This document shows positions 53,568 to 62,502 of a stretch of 64,000 nt of DNA, in pieces (position 1 is the stretch's first letter; every line of letters starts with the position of its first letter). The notes beneath the pieces are model-generated. The model was not told the DNA's origin and ran no database searches. It saw nothing but the letters and a program-made list of their open reading frames with translations. The translations under genes and the position numbers were made by a program. The stretch lies in the NCBI RefSeq assembly GCF_029855125.1, contig NZ_CP123229.1, positions 992,001 to 1,056,000 on the forward strand, given 5' to 3'. Source of the stretch: Methylocapsa sp. D3K7. Lineage in GTDB: Bacteria > Pseudomonadota > Alphaproteobacteria > Rhizobiales > Beijerinckiaceae.

Positions 53568-56500
53568 TTAACGATGTCCGCTTGCGCGCGCCCGTTGCCA
53601 CCAGCCTGAGCGTTTAGGGCGGGCCGGATCAAGTGCCTCGGGTTGTGGGTCTTCAGGCAAGCGCGGTGGCGTTACGGGTTGTTCCGACGAGCCATAAGCG
53701 TCCGGGCGGGAAGCCTCACGGGCATCCGTTTGAACATTGCCGAACGCAGAATTTACCTCGGCCGCAATATCCAGCAGTGAAGCTCCTGGCGACGCTTCCT
53801 GCTCTCGCACGTCATCAACAAGGAGATCCGGTTCTGCCTCTTGAGCCGACGCCGCAACATCATCAATTTGAGAGACACGGGATCCGCGCGGCGGCCGGCG
53901 GCTTCGCCGCACCCTACCAGACGAGGAACGCCCTCTGTTCGCCTCCGTGCCGGAGGGCAGATCAAGCGCCTCGGCTTCTGATCCACTCAACTCCAGCGAC
54001 TCGGGTTGAGTTTCTGAGGGGTTTGTATCCCCATCGGCATCGCCCGTCACTCTGCGCGGGCGGCGGCCTTCGCGTCCCGAACTTCGGCCCGAACGTTGCT
54101 GGTCGAGCGGTGTTTCGTCGATGGCGGACACAATGGCTTGTTCGGTGTCCGCATCGTCGTCGAGCGTGGCGTTCGGGCGCAATCCGCCAATCTTGGCCAT
54201 CACTTCCAGCGCATCGTCGGGAGGTTGCGGAGCGTTCGCGGCAATTCCGGAGCCCTCGCGATCACCGCCACGCCCACGCCGCCTCCGGCGCCGGCGCCTT
54301 TGCCGTCCCTCGGCCTCGTGTTCGCTGTCGCGATGGGTATGACCCTCGGCAGGCGCCGCCTCGATCGCGGCCAACTCATCAGGCGAACCGTCATCGTCTA
54401 CGGCGGCTTCATCAAAAAATCTATCGGCCAATTCGGCGGCGGGCGCAGCGACCGGTTGGGACGGCACTATCTTGTTTGCCGCCACCGCGAGTTCGCCCCG
54501 CTCCAAGGCATAATAATTTGTGCCAGACAAACTATCATCGGAGGTGATCATCACCGATACGCCAAACCGGTTTTCCAAGTCGCGGAGATGGGGGCGTTTC
54601 TGATTGAGAATATAAAGCGCGACGGCCGTCCTCGTTTTGACGACGATGTCATAACTCGAATTCTTGATCAGAGCATCTTCCATAGCCCTCAGAACGTGCA
54701 GCGCGATGGATGACGTCGAGCGCACCATTCCGGCGCCGGCGCAATGCGGACAAGCAACGGTCGACCCCTCGATCACCCCGGTGCGCATGCGCTGGCGCGA
54801 CATTTCCAAAAGGCCAAAATGCGACATCCGGCCGACTTGGATGCGGGCCCGGTCGTTCTTCAGCGCGTCCTTTAGGCGCCGCTCGACAGTGCGGTTGTTG
54901 CGATTTTCCTCCATATCGATGAAATCGATGACAATGAGACCAGCAAGGTCACGCAGCCGCAATTGGCGAGCGATCTCATCGGAGGCCTCGAGGTTGGTCC
55001 GCAGCGCCGTGTCTTCGATATTGTGTTCACGCGTGGAGCGGCCGGAATTCACGTCAATCGCAACCAAAGCCTCGGTTTGATTGATGACGATATAACCGCC
55101 GGACTTCAACGTGACCTGGTTCGAGAACATCGCGTCGAGCTGGGTTTCGGCGCCGGATTTGGCGAACATCGGCTGCGGATCGCGATAGGGCTGGACCATT
55201 TTTGCATGGCTCGGCATGAGCAAGCGCATGAATTCCTTGGCCTCGCGATAGCCCTCTTCCCCCGCGACGACAACCTCGTCGATATCCTTGTTGTAAAGAT
55301 CGCGGATTGCCCGCTTGATCAGCGAACCTTCCTCATAGACCAGCATCGGCGCAGTCGATTGCAACGTGGTTTCGCGCACCGTTTCCCACATGCGCAGCAA
55401 ATATTCGAAGTCGCGCTTGACTTCAGGTTTGGTTCGCGCGGCGCCAGCGGTGCGGACGATAACGCCCATGCCTTCGGGAACGTCGAGTTCCTCCGCGATG
55501 GACTTCAATCTTTGGCGGTCACCGGAATCGGTAATCTTTCGGGAGATCCCGCCGCCGCGCGCGGTGTTTGGCATCAAAACGGAATACCTGCCAGCCAGCG
55601 ACAAATAGGTCGTCAGCGCCGCGCCCTTGTTGCCGCGCTCTTCCTTAACGACCTGTACAAGCAGCACTTGGCGGCGCTTGATGACCTCCTGAATCTTATA
55701 TTGCTTGCGATGGCGGTAGGAACGAACCGGCATCTCCTCCATCGCGTCACCGCCGAGCTGTTCAATCTCGCCAGCTTCAGCTTCGTCCTCTTCTTCATCG
55801 CCAACATTGTTGCCAGGCTCAGCCGGGGGCCGGGAGATCCGGTCCGTTTCGGCGTCTTGCACGTGTTCGCCCGCAAAATCTGTTTCGAGAATTGGCTGTT
55901 CTGGTTCCGAGACCGGACCGGAGTCCTCCCACGACATGCTAGAATGGGATTCAGTGTCCGCCGCGAATTCAGCGTCCGGGGCGCGGCCTGCCTGCACGAA
56001 CTCCTCGATGTCCGCTTGTGCCACCAAGGTCCCAGGCGCCGGAGCCTCCAATGCCCCAGCGTCGCCGTCATCGGCATCGACGCGACCCGAGTCTTCCGGC
56101 GCGCCTTCATGGGGAGCAACGTCCTGCTCCGCCGCAGACGGTTCGCTTGGCGATTGTTCGTCGGCCTCGGGGGTCAGAGTATCCCTGGCTTCGAACGCCA
56201 ACTCACCGGCGTAGGGCTCTGACATCAACTCACCGGCGTAGGGCTCTGACATCGTTTGATCGATGCCGCTCCGCTTCTCAGCCCGATGGCCATTGCGGTC
56301 GCCCCGCCGGAAACGGCGGCTGCGGCGCTGCGAACGCGCGCCGTCGTCTTCCTCATCGCGCTGCGCCCGCGCATCGTCCTCGATCAGGGCTTGGCGGTCG
56401 GCGACGGGAATTTGGTAATAATCGGGATGGATTTCCGAGAACGCCAGGAAGCCGTGCCGGTTGCCGCCATAATCGACAAACGCCGCCTGGAGTGACGGTT

Positions 56501-56651
56501 CGACTCGCATGACTTTCGCGAGATAAATATTGCCGCGAAGTTGTTTTTTATTGGCGGACTCGAAATCAAATTCCTCAACCCGATTACCGCGAAGGACGAC
56601 CACCCTGGTTTCTTCGGGGTGAGACGCATCGATAAGCATTTTGTTGGCCAT
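53568..56651 (-). CDS. rne: Ribonuclease E
   Basis: This 1027-residue endoribonuclease is the core of the RNA degradosome. It starts MANKMLIDASHPEETRVVVL, has the split S1 domain (RGNIYLAKVMRVEPSLQAAF; QVVKEERGNKGAALTTYLSL), and between them an alphaproteobacterial acidic insert rich in Glu, Asp, Pro and Ala of roughly 200 residues. The catalytic DNase I-like part has LIVIDFIDMEENRNN, and the zinc link is CPHCAGAG. The C-terminal 300 residues are low-complexity with an arginine block ([17 protein letters not shown]), the expected RNA/partner-binding tail. The gene is monocistronic with a long upstream region. Confidence 0.97.
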   Translation of the reverse strand: MANKMLIDASHPEETRVVVLRGNRVEEFDFESANKKQLRGNIYLAKVMRVEPSLQAAFVDYGGNRHGFLAFSEIHPDYYQIPVADRQALIEDDARAQRDEEDDGARSQRRSRRFRRGDRNGHRAEKRSGIDQTMSEPYAGELMSEPYAGELAFEARDTLTPEADEQSPSEPSAAEQDVAPHEGAPEDSGRVDADDGDAGALEAPAPGTLVAQADIEEFVQAGRAPDAEFAADTESHSSMSWEDSGPVSEPEQPILETDFAGEHVQDAETDRISRPPAEPGNNVGDEEEDEAEAGEIEQLGGDAMEEMPVRSYRHRKQYKIQEVIKRRQVLLVQVVKEERGNKGAALTTYLSLAGRYSVLMPNTARGGGISRKITDSGDRQRLKSIAEELDVPEGMGVIVRTAGAARTKPEVKRDFEYLLRMWETVRETTLQSTAPMLVYEEGSLIKRAIRDLYNKDIDEVVVAGEEGYREAKEFMRLLMPSHAKMVQPYRDPQPMFAKSGAETQLDAMFSNQVTLKSGGYIVINQTEALVAIDVNSGRSTREHNIEDTALRTNLEASDEIARQLRLRDLAGLIVIDFIDMEENRNNRTVERRLKDALKNDRARIQVGRMSHFGLLEMSRQRMRTGVIEGSTVACPHCAGAGMVRSTSSIALHVLRAMEDALIKNSSYDIVVKTRTAVALYILNQKRPHLRDLENRFGVSVMITSDDSLSGTNYYALERGELAVAANKIVPSQPVAAPAAELADRFFDEAAVDDDGSPDELAAIEAAPAEGHTHRDSEHEAEGRQRRRRRRRRGRGGDREGSGIAANAPQPPDDALEVMAKIGGLRPNATLDDDADTEQAIVSAIDETPLDQQRSGRSSGREGRRPRRVTGDADGDTNPSETQPESLELSGSEAEALDLPSGTEANRGRSSSGRVRRSRRPPRGSRVSQIDDVAASAQEAEPDLLVDDVREQEASPGASLLDIAAEVNSAFGNVQTDAREASRPDAYGSSEQPVTPPRLPEDPQPEALDPARPKRSGWWQRARASGHR
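56199..56252 (-). repeat. 27-bp tandem duplication inside the rne insert
   Basis: A 27-bp unit is present twice head to tail, differing at most at the outer base. It encodes SEPYAGELM repeated in frame (MSEPYAGELMSEPYAGEL) within the acidic insert of RNase E. The length is a multiple of three, so the frame is kept. The near-identity of the copies suggests a recent slippage event in a poorly constrained segment. Confidence 0.85.
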
Positions 56652-57548
56652 GTGAAACTCGTTTGGGCGCGACGCGCGGATGAGCCGCGCTGCCAGCCAA
56701 GATCCCTATGCCGGAACTTGGGGCTGAGCGTGGCCGGGAATAGACCGCGGTGCGCACTGGATGGGAGAAGATGGGGGATAAAATAAGGTCGCCGGGACGG
56801 CCTGCGTCACCACGCGGCGATCTGCAAAAGGACACCACCAAAAGTGTTCTGTGATGAAGCGCCAGGCCGGCCTCGAAGCGCTGGTCCGAAGAAGGCGCCT
56901 GGCTACGCAAGAACAAGGGACGCGTAGTTTTGCGGGGAAAATACGCGCGTTTAACGGAAAAAGACGCATACACAAAGGCAACCGGAGGCACTTCAAAGCC
57001 AGAACGATTGCGTGCTGCCGAATCCTTTGCAGGACAAATCATGTCCTTGTCACCTATCCGCAACGGCGCCCCGAACGCGGGGTCCACCGGAAATCACCCC
57101 TAGTGGGCATTCTTTGCCATAGATCTCTGATCTCAGACAAATCCTAAGCCCCGAGGCATGGGTAAGGCTACCGGTCGGGCCTTGACTCTTATTTCGAGCC
57201 ATAAGCAATTTAAATACCAATAACCGAAACCCTCGACCGAACAACCCGATATCTCGCTGAAACCTCATGCCGCAACGTAACGGCAAATGTTCAGGCCCAG
57301 AAAAGAACTATCTTTTATATCGGGTTCCTTTGCTGTTTGGCAAGTTTTCTTCGGACCGTGTCTACCAGGTGACGGTTTTGGCGGATGATTTCTGTTATGA
57401 TCATAATTGGTTAACCTCGATAGTCCAAAGACAAAGATTGCGGTTCATAGGTCTTGAAACGCATACGGTCCCTGTAAACCGCCAAAGCGGCCTAGGCGGC
57501 GGCTTATGGCTGATCATTATCGATCAATGTCAAGAGGCAGGCAAGTCA
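56652..57548. promoter_or_regulatory. Divergent region between rne and amiC
   Basis: Nearly 900 bases without a supported gene. The rne side should hold a long 5' leader, since RNase E genes are typically autoregulated through their leader. The amiC side contains AT-rich DNA at 57182-57215 (TTGACT with CAATTT 18 bases downstream, a possible promoter) and a perfect 12-bp palindrome TTATGATCATAA at 57395-57406. An open frame runs in frame with amiC from 57267, but its sequence is not protein-like for this family. Confidence 0.45.
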
Positions 57549-58898
57549 ATGCCGGGGTGCGTATTTTTAGCCCGGACTGTGGGTTCGACATTTGTCACAG
57601 CGCTCGCTGTCATCGTGACGCTTGCCGCAGCCTGGCTAACCTCCGAATTCTGCGTTATTGCCTCGCGCGCAGACCCGGCGCCGATTGCGCCAGACACACC
57701 GCAACGTCCCGCCGCCAGCACTGCTAGGATAGAACGGGCAGGCCCTCAAACCAAGCTCATCTTCGAGATTTCCACGCCTATCGATGCCACGGCCTTCGTC
57801 CTTGCCGATCCTGATCGTGTTATTGTCGACTTGCCCCAAATGGATTTTTTGCTGGACCCGGAAAGCGGCCGCCAGGCAAACGGAACACGCCAAAAAACCA
57901 GCCTCATTACCGCCTATAGATTTGGGCAACTTGCGCCAGGTAAGTCGCGGATCGTCATAGATCTTCGCGGCCCTGCCCGGCTCCTGCGCGCGGCTTGCGA
58001 AAAAAACGAGAGCGACAATCACGCGCGTCTCGTCATCGAGCTCACGGCAACCGATCGCGCGGAGTTCCAAGCGGCTGTCCAAATCGCACGGCAGAAGTTC
58101 GAAGCGATAGCACAAGCCAGGCAGGAGCAAAAACCGCAACCGGCATCGGCAAAACCCGTGGTGATGATCGATCCGGGGCATGGCGGCATCGACCGGGGCG
58201 CCAGGGTAAAAGGACTTGTCGAAAAAGATTTGGTCTTCGATTTCGCCAAGGCGCTCGCCGCCAAACTTGAGGCTGGCGGTCACCTCAAGGTCGCCATGAC
58301 CCGCGACGGCGACAGTTTCGTTCCCCTCTCTGAACGGGTCAAGATGGCGCGCGACGGAAACGCCGCTCTCTTCATCTCGATCCATGCCGACACCCTCTCC
58401 GAAGCATCCGATGTTTCCGGGGCGACAGTCTACACCGTTTCGGATCGAGCCTCGGATGCCGAAGCCGAGCGTGTCGCGCAACAAGAAAATCAAGCCGATG
58501 CCGCGGCCGGATTGGACAAGGCCGAGGATGCCGGCGACGTTTCTGATATTTTGTTCGATTTGACGCGCCGGGAAACCCGCGCTTACAGCCATTTTTTCGC
58601 GCACACCTTGGTGAATTATTGGAAAGTCGCCGGCCGGCTCAACAAAAACCCGCAGCGCTCCGCCGGATTTCGTGTTTTGAAAGCGCCGGATGTTCCATCG
58701 GTGCTCCTTGAACTTGGCTATCTTTCCAACCAAAAGGACGGCCTGGCGCTGAATTCGCCGCAATGGCGCGATGAAACCTCAAGCCGGGTCGCTGGGGCGA
58801 TCGAAGCTTTCTTTTCCGCGCGCGAGAACACGGCAAACATTGGCAAAAGCGACTCGGATGCGTCGCCGGTTGGGAAAATCCCTTCGGTTCCCCAATAG
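57549..58898 (+). CDS. amiC: N-acetylmuramoyl-L-alanine amidase (AmiC type)
   Basis: This periplasmic zinc amidase of about 449 residues splits peptidoglycan at septa. ATG 57549 gives MPGCVFLARTVGSTFVTALA, a signal peptide with a hydrophobic core and cleavage near ASRADPAP. An AMIN domain follows (TKLIFEISTPIDATAFVLAD; IVDLPQMDFLLDPESGR). The Amidase_3 domain starts VVMIDPGHGGIDRGARV, with the zinc His, and continues with ALFISIHADTLSEASDVSGA and VLLELGYLSNQKD, holding the catalytic glutamate. It stands in the conserved rne-amiC-mrcA neighbourhood. Confidence 0.95.
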   Translation: MPGCVFLARTVGSTFVTALAVIVTLAAAWLTSEFCVIASRADPAPIAPDTPQRPAASTARIERAGPQTKLIFEISTPIDATAFVLADPDRVIVDLPQMDFLLDPESGRQANGTRQKTSLITAYRFGQLAPGKSRIVIDLRGPARLLRAACEKNESDNHARLVIELTATDRAEFQAAVQIARQKFEAIAQARQEQKPQPASAKPVVMIDPGHGGIDRGARVKGLVEKDLVFDFAKALAAKLEAGGHLKVAMTRDGDSFVPLSERVKMARDGNAALFISIHADTLSEASDVSGATVYTVSDRASDAEAERVAQQENQADAAAGLDKAEDAGDVSDILFDLTRRETRAYSHFFAHTLVNYWKVAGRLNKNPQRSAGFRVLKAPDVPSVLLELGYLSNQKDGLALNSPQWRDETSSRVAGAIEAFFSARENTANIGKSDSDASPVGKIPSVPQ

Positions 58899-59011
58899 TA
58901 CAGACATCTCTGTATTTTCGGTTTTTGTGCAGCCGTGGTTCTGACCGCAGGGAAATGCTGTGGTCTGTGGCCCACGTCTCGAATATCGATCCGTGGGCCG
59001 TTGCCCCGCAT

Positions 59012-59227
59012 TCACCAATCCAGTCTTGCCAGTTGTGCTGAAGCTTGCGGACGGTATATCTGATGCTCGTCAAACCGCGCCAGCAATTTGCGCACAAATG
59101 CAAGACGGCTAACGGTGTGCTCCGAGGCATCACCCGTGGCTTCCAGGGTTTCGAGCTCGATAAGCCGCTCCCGCAGAACTTCCGCCATCGTCTCGCCAAT
59201 GAGCCGTTCTGTATCAAAATTCATCAT
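59012..59227 (-). CDS. Small uncharacterised 71-residue protein between amiC and mrcA
   Basis: ATG 59227 is preceded by AGGAGGA with a 7-base gap, a strong ribosome-binding site. The product starts MMNFDTERLIGETMAEVLRE and is mostly helical and charged (LIELETLEATGDASEHTVSR), ending LARLDW. It is antisense to the neighbours and sits where the conserved rne-amiC-mrcA order normally has no gene. The same frame stays open upstream to 60100 without a similar character, so the start is not certain. The helical, charged make-up would suit a small regulator, but no family is recognised. Confidence 0.5.
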   Translation of the reverse strand: MMNFDTERLIGETMAEVLRERLIELETLEATGDASEHTVSRLAFVRKLLARFDEHQIYRPQASAQLARLDW

Positions 59228-59716
59228 AACTGGGTCCTCCTGCTTCCGCCTGAGCGCTTCGGGTACAGACCAGATCGCTTCAGCACCATCGGTACCTTTG
59301 ATAAGCAGCCCAACAGCTAAGATCGGTGCTAAATGGCACAACTCTCGCGGCAGGACAGATAGCGACGGATGCTGCAACCCCGGCAGGGTTTTCGCGTAAG
59401 CACGCATAAGCATAAGCTTGAAAAATTTGCCGGCGTCTGCAACGAGATCATCCGGCAAGACAAGGCAGACGGAGAGCATGAGCGGTAAATTTGAAGCGCT
59501 CACGGCCTCGTTCAACAAATTTTCAACACAAAATTGCCGCAGGACGAAGACGACAAAGCCAGCATTGGCTTTTACGAAGTGTTTATTATGGAAATGTCGC
59601 GGACACGCGGCGGCGGAAGCGCGGCTATCGTATTGAGGCCGCTGGTTTGCTGATTTCGCCCGGCAAGAATTCCGGGAATTCATCAAGAGCTTCACGAATT
59701 CAAAGGGCTTGATTGT
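59228..59716. promoter_or_regulatory. Region upstream of mrcA
   Basis: About 490 bases between the small leftward gene and mrcA, which must contain promoters for both. The minus-strand frame of the small gene continues open through this region, so a longer version of that gene is possible. No hairpin or repeat stands out. Confidence 0.4.
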
Positions 59717-62134
59717 ATGCGGCACATCACCCGTTTCCTTGGTTTCATCTTCGCGACTGGAGCGATTATTTTTATCGTCGGAGCATGCGCGGCGGGTGTT
59801 CTCGTATGGAAATTCGAACGGGATCTGCCAGATTATACGACCCTCAAGGATTACGAACCGCCGGTGATGACGCGCGTTCACGCCAGCGACGGATCGCTCA
59901 TCGCCGAATATGCGCGCGAGCGGCGTCTTTATCTGCCGAGCGCCGCTATTCCCCCACTCGTCAAGCAAGCGTTCATATCCGCCGAGGACAAAAATTTCTA
60001 CAGCCATGCGGGCGTCGATCCGGAGGGCATCCTGCGCGCTGTTTTCGTGCTTGCGCAAGGCGACAAACACGTCCAAGGCGCCTCGACCATCACCCAACAA
60101 GTCGCCAAGAATTTTCTATTGACGAATGAGCGGTCCTACGAGCGCAAGATTCGCGAGGCGCTTCTCTCCTTCCGTATCGAGGGTGCCTATTCCAAGGAGA
60201 AGATTCTCGAGCTTTATCTTAACGAAATCTATCTTGGACTTGGGAATTATGGCGTCGCGGCCGCCGCATTGAATTACTACGGTAAGTCCGTCCATGAACT
60301 GACCATCGCGCAAGTCGCCTATCTCGCCGCCTTGCCGAAAGCCCCCAACAATTATCATCCTTTCTTGAAGCGCGAACGGGCGATCGAACGGCGCAATTGG
60401 GTGATCGACCGCATGATCGAGAACGGTTATGTCTCCCGCCAAGACGGTGAAAAAGCCAAGGCCGAGCCGCTCGGCGTCAATCCGCGCGTTCTCTCGCCCA
60501 ATGCATTCGCCGCTGGCTTTTTCGCCGAAGAAGTCCGCCGGGAACTCAGCGATCGCTACGGCGAAAAGAAGCTTTACGAAGGCGGCCTTTCGGTTCGCAG
60601 CACGCTCGATCCCAAAATGCAGCTGATGGCGAGGCGGGCGCTGGTCGATGGTCTCGTCCGCTACGATGAGGCGCATGGCTTCCGTGGCCCCATGCGCCAT
60701 ATCGACATCAGCCAGGATTGGGGAATTCCGCTCGCCGACGTTCCGGCCCTGGGCGATGTGGCGCCTTGGCGGCTAGCGGTCGTCCTCGACACCAGTGATA
60801 CCAGCGCGCGAATCGGTTTGCAGCCGCGGCATGAAAAATCCGGCGAGATCGAGCGCGAACGGCTATCGGGCACTCTCCTCAATACCGGGCTGCGTTGGAC
60901 AAGAGGCACAGGCACACGTTCTGGCCTTGCGCCAGGTGATGTCGTTTATGTCGAGCCGGTCGATGGGAAGCCCCAGCAGTACCGGTTGCGCCAAATTCCG
61001 GAAGTCGGCGGCGCGATCGTCGTCATGGACCCCTACACCGGACGCGTCTTCGCGATGGTCGGCGGATTTTCCTTCGACCAATCCGAATTCAATCGCGCGA
61101 CGCAGGCGATGCGCCAGCCGGGCTCTTCCTTCAAGCCCTTCGTCTATGCGACGGCGCTCGACAATGGTTATACGCCGTCGTCCATTATTCTTGACGCTCC
61201 GATCGAAATCGATCAGGGCCCAGGGCTCGGCGTGTGGCGTCCAGAAAATTTCGAGGGCACCTCGGGCGGCCCACACACATTGCGATACGGCGTAGAGCAT
61301 TCGATCAATCAGATGACCGTCCGGCTCGCCCGCGATGTCGGCATGCCGCTCATCGCCGAATATGCCAAGCGCTTCGGAATCTATGACGATCTGTCGCCTT
61401 ACCTTGCCAACTCGCTTGGCGCTGGGGAAACGACCTTGATGCGTCTGACCACCGCTTATTCGATGCTCGCCAATGGCGGCAAACGGATCAAGGAAACCTT
61501 GATCGACCGCATTCAAGACCGCTGGGGCCACACGATCTACCGGCATGACGAGCGAATCTGCCAAGGCTGCGATGCCCCGGCTTGGCAAAATCAGGACGAG
61601 CCCAAACTTATCGACAAACGCGAGCAAGTGCTCGATCCGCTCACCGCCTATCAGATCACCTCGGTCATGGAAGGCGTTATCCAGCGCGGCACTGGTCAGT
61701 CGATCAAGGAGGTCGGCAAGCACCTTGCCGGCAAGACGGGAACAACCAACGAAGCCAAGGATCTGTGGTTCATTGGATATTCGCCAGATCTCACGGTTGG
61801 CGTTTTCATGGGCTATGATCAGCCGCGTTCGCTCGGGGATTCGGCCCAAGCGGCGCATTATACGGCGCCGATTTTCCGCGACTTCATGAAGATGGCACTT
61901 GCCGGCAAACCCGATATTCCCTTCCGAGCGCCGCCCGGCATCAAGCTGATTTGGGTCAACGCGAAAACCGGAATGCGGACGAGCGCGAGCACCTCGGGTG
62001 CGATTCAGGAGGCGTTCAAGCCCGGCACCGCACCGCCGGATTCTTATGCCGCGGGGGACGCCACGCCGCGTGCGCAAACGGTCGATCATGACACGGACCG
62101 CCTGGTTGGAACCGGCACCGGCGGTTTGTATTAG
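59717..62134 (+). CDS. mrcA: Penicillin-binding protein 1A
   Basis: This 805-residue class A PBP polymerises and crosslinks peptidoglycan. One N-terminal membrane anchor (FLGFIFATGAIIFIVGACAA) precedes the GT51 glycosyltransferase domain, with the catalytic glutamate in FISAEDKNFYSHAGVD, then QGASTITQQVAKNFLLTNER and RKIREALLSFRIE. The transpeptidase has the SxxK serine in QPGSSFKPFVYATALDNGY, SIN in VEHSINQMTVRLA and KTGTTNEAKDLWFIGY. Length and order are typical. ATG 59717 follows AAAGGG. In alphaproteobacteria prfB usually follows; here a cyclase gene does. Confidence 0.97.
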   Translation: MRHITRFLGFIFATGAIIFIVGACAAGVLVWKFERDLPDYTTLKDYEPPVMTRVHASDGSLIAEYARERRLYLPSAAIPPLVKQAFISAEDKNFYSHAGVDPEGILRAVFVLAQGDKHVQGASTITQQVAKNFLLTNERSYERKIREALLSFRIEGAYSKEKILELYLNEIYLGLGNYGVAAAALNYYGKSVHELTIAQVAYLAALPKAPNNYHPFLKRERAIERRNWVIDRMIENGYVSRQDGEKAKAEPLGVNPRVLSPNAFAAGFFAEEVRRELSDRYGEKKLYEGGLSVRSTLDPKMQLMARRALVDGLVRYDEAHGFRGPMRHIDISQDWGIPLADVPALGDVAPWRLAVVLDTSDTSARIGLQPRHEKSGEIERERLSGTLLNTGLRWTRGTGTRSGLAPGDVVYVEPVDGKPQQYRLRQIPEVGGAIVVMDPYTGRVFAMVGGFSFDQSEFNRATQAMRQPGSSFKPFVYATALDNGYTPSSIILDAPIEIDQGPGLGVWRPENFEGTSGGPHTLRYGVEHSINQMTVRLARDVGMPLIAEYAKRFGIYDDLSPYLANSLGAGETTLMRLTTAYSMLANGGKRIKETLIDRIQDRWGHTIYRHDERICQGCDAPAWQNQDEPKLIDKREQVLDPLTAYQITSVMEGVIQRGTGQSIKEVGKHLAGKTGTTNEAKDLWFIGYSPDLTVGVFMGYDQPRSLGDSAQAAHYTAPIFRDFMKMALAGKPDIPFRAPPGIKLIWVNAKTGMRTSASTSGAIQEAFKPGTAPPDSYAAGDATPRAQTVDHDTDRLVGTGTGGLY

Positions 62135-62141
62135 CGCATGA

Positions 62142-62169
62142 TCTGGAAGCTCTATTCTGGAAGCTCTAT
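62142..62169. repeat. 14-bp perfect tandem duplication after mrcA
   Basis: TCTGGAAGCTCTAT occurs twice head to tail at 62142-62155 and 62156-62169, eight bases after the mrcA stop. It is non-coding. The 62135-62502 gap otherwise holds no gene I can support. Confidence 0.85.
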
Positions 62170-62502
62170 AAGGACTTCCCGTGCTTTAATGCGTGATCCA
62201 ACCAATCGGAATCGGCGGCGAGGACTAAGAACGCGGGCGCGCCGCGGGCTGATTCCCTGTCTCCGATGAGCCTATCCGCATAAACCTCTCACCTCATTGT
62301 ACCCGGCGGTACCGGCATCCGCATCCCGGCGGATTTTTCTTGCCCTCGATCGCGGCTTCCACTGCCGGCACAGTGTTTTTGTGTAAAGAATGGGCAGGTT
62401 TCATAATGCTCAGGTGACGAAACGCCAAACGCGCTGCATAATGGGGTTGATCCTTTCCCATCAATTCAGGTGGTTGCCGCATTATTTGGCGAGGCTGCGT
62501 TA

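Noticed and set aside
54963..56222. 419-codon plus-strand frame opposite rne
   Set aside because: Antisense to the catalytic region of RNase E; no recognisable protein features.
57267..57548. Upstream in-frame extension of amiC
   Set aside because: The extension would place 94 non-family residues before a clear signal peptide; the ATG at 57549 is the natural start.
59228..60100. Upstream continuation of the small minus-strand gene to a 362-residue frame
   Set aside because: It runs antisense through the start of mrcA, where the mrcA coding sequence is certain. A shorter extension ending before 59700 cannot be excluded.
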